Shown in pieces: positions 51,306 to 64,000 of a stretch of DNA of 64,000 nt. Origin of the DNA: Zonotrichia leucophrys gambelii (lineage: Eukaryota > Chordata > Aves > Passeriformes > Passerellidae). Within the stretch, counting starts at the first letter, position 1. Every line of letters starts with the position of its first letter. The notes below the pieces were generated by a model. That model did not search any database. It had not been told where the DNA came from and saw only the letters and a program-made list of their open reading frames with translations. A program made the translations under genes and the position numbers. The stretch is from assembly GCF_028769735.1 (NCBI RefSeq), contig NC_088169.1, forward strand, positions 38,044,729-38,108,728, given 5' to 3'.

Positions 51306-54300
51306 TCATGATATGATTTTCTAATTCTTATTGTTCTACAGAACTTGTATAAGAGGCACTAAATTTGAACTGCATTTTTTGAATCTTGCTGAGATGTATT
51401 AATTTAGGATTGTTACTGTCAAGAGTGAAATATTCTCCTAAACATGCTGCTTCACATCACAAAACTTCACAACTGAACTGGCATTCTATTATATCAAACT
51501 AGTAAAGTTATCTGCCATTTAAAATAATCAGTAATAATGGCTGTTTATATGGAATGTAAAGATGCCTGCTCTCAATCGGAACAGCCTCAAAACCTCAACT
51601 TGTCCCACCCCAGCAAATTCAGTGTTTATGAATAGCATTCTCTTCTTTACTAATAATTTTTCAAAAGCCTGAAAGATGATGTTTTTTCAAAAAATCCATG
51701 TGCAGAAAAAGTTTTGATCAATTCATCTATAGTCATTGGTGAGGTGAGTGGTTTGCCTGATTATCTTTTTCCTTTTTCCTTCATAGAATTAAAGCTGGTA
51801 GTTTACTTCATTGTAATTATTTGCATATTCAGGCATTCATATTAAAATATATTGAGGTGGACAATTACAGAAAACAGAATTCACCCAGAGGCTTGTGCTG
51901 CTCCAGGACTCACTCATGTGATGAAGACTTCACAGCTAATGGTGTGTAAATGTGAAAAAGAGGTGCTCTAAGACATCATGACTTTCACATAAGATTTGAA
52001 AATAAAAATAATATTCTTAAAGCAAGATATATTAACTATTTCCAATGCTATTAAAGGAACTAAAGCAGAGAAGTGTTGCAGTGTTAACAAATAATTGCAT
52101 TTCCAACAAATGTGCAAGAATATTGTTAATTGATCAGAAGAGCTAAGAAGGTAATTACATTTGCAAATGAATAATTTCAAAATTTTGCTACCATGGTCCA
52201 GAAGAGTCCCTTTTCTGCACTTGAAATCCATTGCCTAAATCTTCTTAGTTATCCTAGATGAAAGGGCTGTACATTTTTCCCCATTCTGGCAAGACCTCTA
52301 ACACCCTCTTGAAACAGAAAAAGGAGTTTTTTGGCTTTAGCTCTCCTTTATATCTCACACAGGATTAATCCTCAGAGATGAGCGTGGCCAAAGGCACAAG
52401 ATAGAAAGCATAGTTATTACTTTGGCAGGTTGTTAAAGTCTTTTATTTGGAATCTAACATTGTCTTTGTTGTTACAAGGAAAACTGTTCAGCATTCTTGC
52501 AGTATTTGTTCCATTCCAGTTTCCTGGCATATAGCCCTTTTGTAAGCACTTCAGAAGCTAGTGCCTATGCTTAAAAAGGCCATTTTATGTTTGCAGTATG
52601 GTCTTTCTGCCTGGAGTCAGGCTAAGAAGAGGAATGAGATATGCTGCAAAATTCTAACACTGATGCCTGTTTTCATTCTTCTCTGTACCCGTGTAGTTGT
52701 GAGGGCTTTGCTCTACACATTCATCTCCCCTGCAGAAACTCCCAGTATCTTTCCCTAAGACAACCTAGGAGACCTGACAGCTATATGGGAGAGCCAAGAT
52801 ACTGAAGCAAAAAAAAGAGATAAGGGATAAGACTGCAAAAATATAATTACATTATTAATAGCACATTTTCTTCTATAGTGGTAAAATCCACATTGAAGCT
52901 TTTAGATCTGCATCTTTTCCAGCTTGTTCCATTTTGTCCACTCTTCTGAATATTAACTTCATACTTTTGTTCAGACTTACAGTCTTCGTTCTCCAGCATG
53001 CTAACAGAGTAAGAAGTTATGAATTGTTTTTATTTGTAAGAAGTTTTGTAATGACCTCTACTGTGGATGTTCAAGTCCTGGAATATAATAGTAAATAACA
53101 CGAACAATGAAAGAGCAATCAGGTGCATTATTCCTTGGGTTACACAAAGTTTTTCTTATCTATTCAGTGCAGCATCTCAGTCCCTATTTTTAGATTAATA
53201 CAGTTTCATTAACTTCTCTTTACTGCACTCCTTTTCATGGAAGTCCTAAAAACCTCCTGGCAATGTATAAACAGAAATCTCCATTTAGAAAAGAAATCTT
53301 AATTTATAAGCCATTATTTATTTCCAGAACTTATATAAAACAAAGATATTCTTTTGTAAGCTGCAGTCTTTTATCAGGGTGAATGACAGCAGATTTGAAA
53401 AGAGTGGAACATATCTTTGTTTGCCTGTCCATAGCTGAAGTAATGGCATAGAGCACTAAACCAACATCTCTTAAGACACCAAATAAATTTTCTTTCAGGA
53501 TTAATGGTCCACTGCTAGTGTGAAGGAGATTAAAACTAGAAGCAAAGAGACAAGAGAGTCCAGGGCTGCCCCACAGTTCATTTCTATGGAATTTGTTAGT
53601 GAGCAGAGCCAAGAAGTCAAGCATTTGGGTAAACAGTTCAACGTGAAATCGCTTACTGAATGCTACCAGACATTATGGTCAAATGCATCTGCTGCACAGT
53701 TAGGCAGTAGATAGCGTGATTTAGCACTGCATGCATATCACTGGGATTCTGTGTGCTGGTACCAACTGAGAGGCTGGCAGCCATAAGGTTGCCAGTCACC
53801 ATGTGTCACTTCTTCATTTACATCACATTGGTATTCAGACAGTGGCAAGCAACCCCAAAAGTGAATTTATTGCTACCAGAAAGTCAATATTTTACAATAA
53901 CTGTAGGAATTCTGAAGCACTAATTTAAAAGACTACACAGAGCAAACCATTTACTGTTTTATACACATGTATATTGCTGCTCATTGCCACGGATACTGAA
54001 ATTTAGAGTAGTCCTGTGAAGCTCTTAATTTCAGACACTTGGTCTTTCACAAAGAAAACTGTCAATATTTGGTTTAACTAGTAAAACTAAGTTTTTAGAG
54101 ACCTCCTTGTCTTTCCTAGAACAATTATGTATTGTACATGGTTCATTTGTCTCTCACTTTTTAATTTTCTTGAAACAACATTTCATTAGGTTTTTTGCCC
54201 TGAAATGTGACATCAGGCTGTCAAATCATACCACCCTATTTCCTTTGGAAATATCAGTCTTGCAAAGAACTATCCTTCTAAAAAATAAAAGCAAGTTGAA

Positions 54301-55506
54301 CCAACAAAATGAAAAGTAAAGAATGCTCTGATTTTTCACACTTTCTTTGTAGCATATAAAACACCAACAGGACTTCAATTTCAGTATCTTTTCTATGCTT
54401 TTGATGTATGAAAACAGAGAATCATTCAACAAACCCAAATACCTAAATTACATAAGTACCCCCTTCATCATCACTGTTTGTTTTTTGAAGTACAGAAATC
54501 CCTATTCCCTTGGTAAATATGAGACTGATACTCAGCATTCATTTAATTCAAACATTACCTGATCACATGACTATGTAATTGTCCTTATTCATGTTACTTG
54601 TCTTTCATGCAATGGATGGATTGAATCTCCTACTTATCCTTCCCGGGCTTATAAATCAGATTTTTTTTTTTTTGTTATAAATTGGTGGCTTTCCCTATTT
54701 GGGAAAAAAATAAGTCTTCAACAAAGACACAAATCTATCAAGCAATATTTAAATTCTATCCCAAAGGCATGTATTTCCCACCTGACACTGTCTTTTTGTC
54801 TTCATCTCAAGATACATTTCAGTAGATATTTCTGCAGCTGCAATACAGAAGAGGTAAAAGGCAGCAATAAACTTTATCTTCATTAAAGTTCTGCAGTTTG
54901 TGAGAGGGAGCATTCATTTTGAACAGAAAAGGAAGCATTTCTCAGCAGCTAATAATGGTAGTTCACAAGTCTGATTATGCCAGTACTGGCTCCTAGAAAA
55001 GACCAACCGATATAATTGATCTTGTAACATTTAAAGGCTCTTCACTTCAAGCGTATTTTATTGCTGCCTGGCTACAATTATGTTGACCAGAAGTGAGGCC
55101 AGCTCTGGGGTTCAGAACTCAGAGGAAAATCAGTTCAGCATGTAACCACTTCACTCCTAATGGCAGAAGTTGCATGGGAAATTAATTTTCAGGATCACAT
55201 TAAGTCAGACTGCAGAACTATTGTGGGATTCACTTGGATAAAATTGCTCTAGCTGCTGGAAAGATGAGTGTCAGTAATGATATTTATTAAACAAAATGAA
55301 TAACGTTTGGAAGCCATGGAAACCAGAGAACTAAAATTGGGTATATGCACTAAGTGCAAGAGGTCACCAAGAGCTTTTAAGACAATCAAAAGACTTCAAG
55401 TACAATTGCAGATTAGATAAATTCCTAAGCATTTTCATCCGCCCTCTATCTCACAGAAGATAATAAAGTAAAATTAACAGAAAATACCAGAATGTATAAT
55501 CAAGGA

Positions 55507-55550
55507 AATGAATGTCCAGGCCTGCTATAATGAATGTCCAGGCCTGCTAT
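55507..55550. repeat. 22-bp perfect tandem duplication
   Basis: A unit containing GAATGTCCAGGCCTGCTAT is present twice in a row (55507-55528 and 55529-55550), with identical copies. It is a recent local duplication. Confidence 0.9.
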
Positions 55551-57920
55551 AGAAGAATATTTTCATCCTTTGAATATCAGCCTCAGTTAAGCTTCCATTC
55601 TTTATGATCCAAAGACCAATTCTTTACCTAGATAGACTACAAAACAGAAAAAAATGAAAAGGAAGGGATAGAGGGGACAGGAAAATCTCCTAGCTAGAAT
55701 TAAAATTCATGAAAAATGCAGAGAAAACTTTACATAGTCCATAAAGGTGTGAATCTTATAAGTAAAACAGAATATATTTGACAGAAATTAAATTAGAAAA
55801 GGTAATGGATTAAAAAAACACTTAAAGACAAATGGCTCTGAATGACAGGGGGGTTTATTTTGCTTTTCTCTGGAAGACTACTGTATTCTAAATCTTTCAA
55901 AATATTACATTCTTGTTTACCTTTATGACTATTATTACTTCGAGTGACTAGTTGAACTATTTACACTGTGTAAAGTTAAGATTTTAAGATGACAAATGAG
56001 AGAGATAGAAGAAGGAAGAGGTTTAACAAAGCCCAATAGGTTTGTTTTCTAAAAGGCTAATAGAGACCTCTACTTTTGAAACATAGCAAAATAATTTTTA
56101 TTTGGAATTTTATCTTAAGTAATTCTTTAAGAAAATAAAAAAAAATGTTAGATCACTATAGTTGCCACAAAAATTCTACAATACATTTCCTATCTCTTGT
56201 ACAATGTAAAAGAAATAAATGAAAAATGCATTTACACAGCCTCTTTTTTTTTAAACAACGGTCCAGTTGTTCAGAATATCTCTATCTTAACTTGGAAATG
56301 AGATCTCAGTTCTTTCACAGAGCATTTTGCATTGCTTTATGGACAATACAGCACTTACTACACTCGAAGTACTGTTTCATTAGTCATATTATCAGCAGGA
56401 ATAATGGTGTCAGGTACTTTGCCTTAAAAATATGTGTTTAAATGCAAATATACAACTAAAAAATAGGGTTTTTAAAGATTTTTAAAAGCAGTCAGATTTA
56501 CTCTGTAGCAAAAGAAAAAAAAAAGATAATGTTACTTCCAGCAGGAGCACTCAAATTTAAAACACCATCTTAATGTGTTTCATTTGAAGTCATATTACAT
56601 TATAAGGTACAAATACAGTGAGAGTTAATCAAGCATACCTAGCATCCAAAGCTGACAGCTTTCTAAGATAATACAAGTGGTTCATTTTACCCATTAGTGG
56701 GAACATCATAAGGGTGAAAATGTCCTTTATTACTCAACTTCCATAAATAGGCCATCTGTTTTCCATTAACTCAATATAAAGATGTACTGAAATAAAGCCA
56801 GACTCCTGTATTTGATAACAGTAACATCTTTTACCATACCTAGAATTACTTATTATTCACCTTTAAAAGCTCAGAGCCACAGATGCCATTTATGTGGCAT
56901 ATTCCATGTTCTGGAACGCCTGCATTTTGCAACATATCCCCATATTACTGCATTGTAAACATTTCTGTCCTAAAGTGATGATGCAAAAATTTTTGTACAT
57001 GTGAGCATGCTAGTAGGGTAGAGAGCAGCACCTTCAACTGGGATATCTAATACTTAGTGTGGAAAAAAAAAACAAACAAAAGGAACATGTGACATGGCCA
57101 CATTTCTTTTAACTGCTCACCTCCAGCATTTTCTCCCAGCTCCTAAAACCCTTTTTGTTATTTGAATGGTCAAGAGTTGATTAGATGTTTCTCCTCCCTT
57201 CCATGTTTTTCATAAGATGGCGACATTAACGAAAACATCATTCAGAGAAGACAGCAGTCTCATTCCAGATCTTGCAATCAGAATTGGATGGATCTATTTC
57301 AACAGTACAGAGATGGCTAAGCACCCATGGTGCTGGAGATTCACAGCATTACGTCTTCCTGGTTCTCACCAGTGAATGCTCCAAGGAATATTCTGAAGTA
57401 ATCTGTTCACATAGCCAAGTGTCTTTCTGCACCCTGAAAACACAGGTGGATTTAAGAACAGGAGATGTAAAAGCACCATAACAATAAAAAGTAGAAATCT
57501 ATATGCACTTTGTTTAAGTCTCTACCTGAAATAATTTTTAAAACCCTTTGTTTTTTTTTAATTGGTACAGGATCTGAACTGGTGTTCTTTTCCTTGTAGT
57601 GATGTTTTCGTTTGTGGTTTTTTTGGTTTTTTTTTGTCTGCATATATTGTGCAATTACTTTGTGATTAGGAAAAAAAAAAAGAAAAGTTTAAGCTGAAAA
57701 TAATACTTTCCACAATTAGTGAGGAACTTATTACATAAAGGATACATGCCACCAACTGTTTTCACTATCCTAATCAGGGAAGGAGGTTATGATTATTTTT
57801 AATTTATTTCCGTAAGGTTATGTCATTAAGGAATTTGAGAGGTCACCTTAAAAATTGTTTTCTGTAAAAACTGGATCCCTGCAAGATTTTTAGAGAAAGT
57901 GATCCACATATCTTAAATCC

Positions 57921-57963
57921 ATATATATATGTATATATGTTTGAATACAGATATATATATATG

Positions 57964-58012
<49 letters not shown>

Positions 58013-58060
58013 GTGTATGTGTATGTGTATATGTGTATATGTGTATATATATATATATAT
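57921..58060. repeat. (TATATG)n / (TA)n microsatellite
   Basis: About 140 bp of alternating purine-pyrimidine sequence: TA runs at both ends, and many copies of TATATG with TGTATG variants between. The overlapping 61-103-codon minus-strand frames rich in Tyr, Ile, His and Thr come purely from this repeat. It is likely length-variable and able to melt or form unusual structures. Confidence 0.95.
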
Positions 58061-61000
58061 AAAGCCACCAAGTGTGATTGAAGGTAGGAGTGATCCAAGG
58101 TAGGATTGAAGACAGAGAAGATGAAATGTCGATGTCAAGAACTGAGGAAGTCAATGTCTCCTCATTATAAGGGAGGAGGTATTCATAAACAGAATCCTTT
58201 ATGTCCGGGGAAAGAATATCCCCATGAAGTAATGCAAAAAGTAACTAATCTTGTAATTTGCTGTAGCCAAAAGCCACCAATATGTCCTCTAATTTCCTTT
58301 CCCACTAGCCAAGCTTCAAAGGCTTAATTTGATTCATTCTGTGGTAACTTTCCAGACTGGCATCTGCCTCTGTGACAATGATGCCTGATTATTGTCGCTC
58401 CCTAGTCTCAAGCTTGCAGCTTGTTCAGAGCACTGCAACATGATTATTAAGTGGTTTAGGCAAATCTGATGCTAATGCCTGCATCCTTTTCTTTTATTAC
58501 TATTTGTTTGAAGATTAGCCTAGATGTGTTAGTGTATAATCAAAGTCCATGCTGAAGCACTGTGTTAAAAATCTGCTGTGAAGAATAGGGAGTAGTTAGC
58601 CTTTCTTTCCTTTCCACCCGCAAAATAGACAATTTCTTTCTTTTTTTTTCTTCTGATGTTCCTCCCCTCCACACACTGGCTTCCTTCTTGGACCCATTTG
58701 GATGAGGCAGCCTTTTGATACAACATGCAGGTTTAAATATTGTCTGACAGGAAACAACTGAAGTGATTATTATACATGTCTTTCAATTTATATTTCAATA
58801 TGGAACTGATAAACTTCATGGGGCAGCTCTTCAGCTGATGTAAGTCATTATAGCATCTTTAGCTTCAATGAACCTTTTTAATTTTACCATAGAGGAGATG
58901 GCTCTTTTGCTGTTTACCATATTTAGAACTGCTATTCAGCAACTCAAGTACTGCTTTTGAAGCTCTGATTGAAATTACTGCTCATTACAGCCTCTGCTAT
59001 TTTTTTAAATACAATCATCCACATAAAATGCACAAACATTTCATCTCTTCTAATATTATTTCATTTTAAGTTTATTCTCCTGCAGGATTACATATGACTT
59101 GATTAATCTCATTCCACGTTTTAGTTATTTTCTTGGCCAATTTTCTTTAAAATTCTCCATATCACAGTGCAGTGGTCTCCATATTTTTGAAGAGCCTCTG
59201 CCTCTTTTTCATTCCTGTCATTTTCAACCTTAAGAAGATTAATTCAGAAATATTGAATTATCCCATCTACTTTTAAGATAAAATTGATATTTTCTCTAGA
59301 TTGCTGTCATTTAGAGAGAGCACCATCTCTACTAACTTTGCCAACTGCAGTTTAGATGTCCAGTCTAATTAAGTCATCCAACTCCAGCTGTCACCAGTGG
59401 AGGGAGGTAAGTTGAAAGTTGACATAAATCACATTTCAGGGCCATCCACCCCCCTCCACTTTTTAAAAAGAACAAAGAGATCTGGGCAGAGGCACCATTT
59501 TAAAAAACATCAAGGGAACACTAAGGAAAGGAGTGAAAATCTCCAGTGTTCAGCAGTAACTCCAGCAGTGCACTGGTCAGTTATTTAATTAGGAGGGTTT
59601 TGTTCTCACCTGTCCAAAACCACTCAGCTTAAGTACTCCATTTTGGACTGAAGACATTGCTATAAATTGTTGGAGGTGATTCACACTGCCTCATTTAACA
59701 GCCCTAATCTCTCTGTCACTGAGTCATTACCGTTTTGTTAGCCCAGCCCTAGGGAGTACGGAAATGTGACATAAATGAAAGAACTTGTCCTGAGCAGATT
59801 TTGACCCTTATCACTGTGCTCTCCTAGCTCCAGCTGCCTCAAGGAGCAGCTGATGGTAAGTCTGCGTCATTTGTCACAGCTCCCGTACCCACTGTGACAA
59901 GGAAGAACCCAATATGACATTTTGTGAACTAAGTATCCTTCTAAACTGAGGCCACAAAGTTAATTCCCACTAAAAGAACGGGCAGAAGAGTCAATGCACT
60001 TCAGTCATCAGGGTGTGACAAACCACATTGAAGCACGGGTGCTACCTCAGCCCCATGTCCAGAGGGCAACTCCCAACAACCTCATCCTCATGGCTGCTAA
60101 AGCTGAATGACTTGAATTTTGGGAGCCAAGTGTGTGCACTGATATACAAGCTTTCTTCTTCATGAGAGTTATTACCTCTCCATCACTGCATTGCTCATGG
60201 AGCAAGAAGCATAATTTGTACAACATTTGGCTGAATTACTCTGGTTTCTTTCATACTACAGCGCAGTACACAGAAGTTAAATTCCTCTGATTTTAAAATT
60301 TTTCTTTTTAGTAAGACTGATGCCTCTGTATGCAACTAGACCCACAGACAAAATTCAGTTCAAGTCTGCAAAACAAACAGCTTTCAGTTCAAATGTATTC
60401 TTAAGAAAATTAATTCAGTAGATGCTTGCAAAGTCAACCTGTTGATTAGTGGAATAATTATTACATTTTAGATGCTTTCAGGTTGCCTTTATCCACTGCA
60501 AAATATTTGTGCTAAAAGAGTGGTGATTTTGATAGACAGTAGAAACCTGTGATACAATAGACATTATGATTCTAATAAATTTGTTTTTCAAAGCAAACAA
60601 AATCATCAATTTCATTTTGACAACCGAAAAAATGTCTACACAAAAAGAACTCCAGAATATACTAGCTCAAGGCCTCACCTCACTTAATAAAAACTCAACA
60701 CCATTACCTTAGAATAGGTTCATAACTATCAATTTAATCATTTTTCTCTTATTTCTAGAACAATATATTTATCAAGTTGGAGTAAGAAAATGCAGCTAAA
60801 CTAGTTCATGTAGAAGGCGCAGGGAAAGCAGAAGGCCTTGGTAGAAAAGGTAAAACCTCAAGACACATCTTGGACTAGTTATTTATTCTGCTGTTTGATT
60901 CTGGACATAAATAATCTCAAATTTTGATATACTTAATTTCAATAATTTTATGTAATCTATTTTGTACATCTCATTTTCAATAAAGATAAGTATGGAAAAT

Positions 61001-64000
61001 GCAAAATGGGAAACTGTTTAATGAAATAATTAAATTCTGCAAATGCAATTTGTCCTAATGATACCAGATGCCTCACCCTTGTGTAGTAATCTCTTCTTAA
61101 ATAACCACCACACATTTAATCTCCTGTGCTCACAGACACAATTTTAGGACAAAAAAGAGAGTTCAATCAAGTTTCCATGCAATCAATTAACTTGCACATA
61201 TCAAACAGAATAGAAGCTCCTAGTCCTGAAAAGATATTTCTCCTACTTACCATGAGTCCAGCTTATCTTGTCATGATATGATAGGAATTATTCCTACCCC
61301 ATCCACCCCCCGACATGGGCTGAATTTGCCATGACAAGATACAACGTTTGTATCAATCACACCATAAAGTCCATATCCTACATTTTAGCATCAAGGCTCC
61401 AGTACTATATGTTATGGGATAGTTGGGTGTTACTCTTTTTAAACATGCAGCACAAGCATTTCTGTACTTAAGAGTTTTTTATCCAGGTGGAAGACATAAA
61501 GTAAAGCCAGGACAGACAGGTACACTGTGGAAAAAATGGCTTTGTCATAAACTCTAGCTTTAGATAGCAAATTATGAGATTACAGCTCTTTAAGTCCCCA
61601 GTGAAATGACTCCTTTCTTACCAAGGCACCTTCAAAATGCTTCCTATTCTTGTTTGCATCAGAGACACACAGACAGGTAACTTTTTATCTCCCTAGGAGG
61701 CAGGACCTTAGGTACTTACTAATTTGTCTTCTCTCACTTATGTTCCAAGAAATAGCAACCCAAGGACATGATACTTTCTTAAAGAGAAAGGAGGCAATTT
61801 GTCTCTACAATCCACTTCCTAGCTGTCCTTGCTCTTGTTTTTAAATTACTTAGCTATGCATCAGCAAACCAGTTCAGCAGTATCTGGGAAGGTACTGGAA
61901 TAGTAATAAGACTCAGAGACCCTCAAGTTGGTCTTCAGCCAACAGACCTTGTTATGAACACAATTTCACAGATCTCATGAAATACAATACTTTCAATTAT
62001 TTTATGTGCTCTGTGACTGAAGAGACAGATTCAGACCTAATATGAAGGAAAGAGTGCCACCTGCTGTGGTACCAGTAATATTCCCTCCAGTACGCAAGTC
62101 TGGGAAAACTCCGGGAGCTGAAATGCAAACAGGATGTATTGCTCAATAGTTAACAATAATTAAATCACAAAGGAAGTTATAGCTTCCAGATGTCATTATT
62201 CTGGAGGAATTTTTTTTATTGAGTTAATGGGATTTTTTAAAATTAAATTTTCATTGAGATATTAGACATGGCCCTGTTCTCCATCGCGTTGAAGTACAAT
62301 TGTCTTTATTATTCTACTTTGTTTGCTTCAGCAGACAGTGAAACTAAACTCTTTCTGATGTGTCATCTATGTAGTGTGGCATACAATATGCATGTCCCTA
62401 TGTTTTGATTCCTCTTTAACTTTCTGCTGTCACAAAACCAATATACGTATTTAGAGATTTTTCTTCTACACTACTAGTTCTGTCTTCTTGACAGAAAATT
62501 GATTTTTCTCATCCTGATCCATGAGCCAAAATAAAACTGCTGTCCTATTACTCAAGATCTTACAATACAATCAACTACAGCTTTAAAGCATGTCATTAGA
62601 GACAGAGACATTAGAATAACTATAAGTAGTCTGAAGTGGTTCCTTTATTATAGAATTAAACAGCCCCTAGTTCTCTGCTGAGAATAGAGACTGCAAATTC
62701 TTTGCTGCATTACTGAACACTGTACAAAGAATAAACCTCCCTTTTTGCACTTTGGAAATAATATTTAGAAATAAATCCTACTGAAACTGGTGTTCCATCA
62801 TGCTCATCTTGAAGCAAGATGGAAACTCAGATTTGTTTCTGCATTCACTTATTTTGAAGATACCTTTAAGTTCAATAATTTAAAATTATTGCTTGTATGG
62901 TGAGTTTACAGAGATAAATGCTGTTCTGACCACATCACCTCATCATCATGACCTGGATCTGCTACTTTGCAGAAGGCATACGGTGACTTACATAGTGAGC
63001 TGATGCTTTCTGATAACGTTGTGTAAGTGTCCATATCACATATCTACAAACCTGATCTATTCTTTTATTGAATTCTCTCTAGGAAACTATTCCAAGACAG
63101 AACTCCATTACTGTTGAACTCTCTTCTTCTGCAAGTAGACACACAAGTCAGATTTGTAAGACACACATATGTGGTCCTGCATGGTGATGAACAATCTGGC
63201 CTACCTAGGCTACAGTGTTCAAGGATGCTGAGAGCTACATCCCACTTAAACTCTCACAATAAATTTATTTCTGTACAAATACAAACTTGCAAGGATTGTT
63301 TCTTCTGATATGGTTTTGTTTTCCTGGAAATAAAAGTGTGTGAAAGACACTGCCACTAACGATATCAAGGGGTTGATGCCATGATGTTACTTCTTTTACT
63401 TCTTTCTTAAATGTAAATTTTATCTAGAGAGCCAGGAAAATTGTCATGGTCTCACTTTCTGAGACAAAGGAACATTTTATGTTTCTCCTGTAACTCACAG
63501 AAGACTCAAAATTAATTTCAGCATCCACTGCAGATAAAAAAATTGAAGTGACAGGTTTAATGTTAGTACTGTAACTTCTACCAGTCAAAGGCAGCAAGTG
63601 AGAAGGAAGATGCCTTTACTCTTACTGTTGACTCTAGACTTTTCTAATTTATACAAGGGGGCAGAGAATCAACCAGATCAAGATTTCAAGAGATGGTTAA
63701 AAACCCCTCTTCCTAACCTAAATTATCTTTCTTCATCCAAAGAATTATGACCAATTCTATAAAACAATATATATTCCTCCTAAAGGAATGAAAATAGGAG
63801 TGCTTTTCACTAAAGTTGATAACATTTCTTTTGTAATACATTCTTTCCCAAACTTGTTGGCAATACAAGAAAATTCTTCTATTTTTGAAATTTTCTGTAA
63901 TGTTTTAAAAAGTGTAATATTACAAACTAAATTGATTTGACTAACAAGTTTGATAATTAGTTTATTTTGTGATAGGATTAATAAAATTTCATAAATTAAA
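58061..64000. other. Non-coding DNA; possible regulatory stretch at 58.3-60.1 kb
   Basis: No gene, RNA or transposon recognised. The part 58330-60060 is less AT-biased and low in simple repeats, holds strings like TGATTATTGTC and TTAAGTGG that suit developmental transcription factors, and has two plus-strand splice-bounded segments (59351-59406 and 59828-59855). A 12-bp inverted repeat lies at 61264-61341. The rest to the window end is plain AT-rich text. Confidence 0.45.
61264..61341. repeat. 12-bp perfect inverted repeat around a smaller palindrome
   Basis: TATCTTGTCATG (61264-61275) and CATGACAAGATA (61330-61341) are exact reverse complements. Inside is TAGGAA...TTCCTA (61282-61296). The total span is 78 bp. 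It could be a chance hairpin or the ends of a very short decayed DNA-transposon derivative. No flanking duplication is obvious. Confidence 0.75.

Larger units (their letters stand above)
48420..57920. other. Single-copy non-coding DNA, no gene confirmed
   Basis: About 9.5 kb without a recognised gene or interspersed repeat. Small structures include an inverted repeat (50962-50994), direct duplications at 51260-51305 and 55507-55550, and a (GT)n at about 50702-50714. The stretch 54860-55320 is less AT-biased than its surroundings. Confidence 0.5.

Noticed and set aside
57843..58154. Overlapping minus-strand frames rich in Tyr, Ile, His and Thr
   Set aside because: They are direct translations of the (TATATG)n microsatellite.

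Overview
The window reads as nuclear DNA from a bird, probably a songbird (passerine). The organism call rests on repeats. There are five truncated CR1 LINE copies, some keeping the avian 3' end around TTCTATGATTCTAT and CR1 reverse-transcriptase peptide blocks such as EKDLGVL and ATKMIRGLE. There are also several endogenous-retrovirus LTRs whose text I recognise from bird genomes. The DNA is AT-rich, gene-poor and only moderately repeat-loaded. I see no bacterial, phage or plasmid features, no tRNA or rRNA gene, and no intact protein-coding gene. The longest open frames are chance frames, often antisense to an LTR. The window is best read as a gene desert or the inside of a very long intron.

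Layout. 1-17.5 kb: AT-rich single-copy DNA with CR1 fragments at about 2.1 kb (-), 7.2-7.9 kb (-), 10.4-11.3 kb (+) and 15.2-15.5 kb (+), plus a 40-bp tandem duplication at 15.0 kb. 17.5-19.1 kb: the clearest composite structure, a roughly 1-kb ERVL-type LTR interrupted by a younger LTR of another family. 21.4-22.1 kb: a third ERV-derived non-coding fragment, minus strand. 22.1-30.6 kb: plain AT-rich DNA. 30.6-31.65 kb: the longest CR1 copy (-), with the central reverse-transcriptase region deleted. 31.7-44.1 kb: single-copy DNA with a run of roughly 100-codon chance ORFs near 37.4-38.7 kb. 44.2-48.4 kb: two unexplained GC-rich islets and two minus-strand LTRs (about 46.7-47.2 and 47.85-48.42 kb). 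48.4-64 kb: single-copy DNA with short duplications, a perfect 13-bp inverted repeat, a (TATATG)n microsatellite at 57.9-58.06 kb, and a less AT-biased stretch at 58.3-60.1 kb that may hold regulatory sequence.

Nothing here works as a pathway or operon. The transposon parts are relics. The host-side candidates are a few short segments bounded by good splice consensus on both sides (36.5, 41.8, 44.9 and 59.4/59.8 kb). I could not test these, and some such matches are expected by chance in 128 kb of strand. I found no convincing new biological system; the nested LTR is the strongest structural observation.
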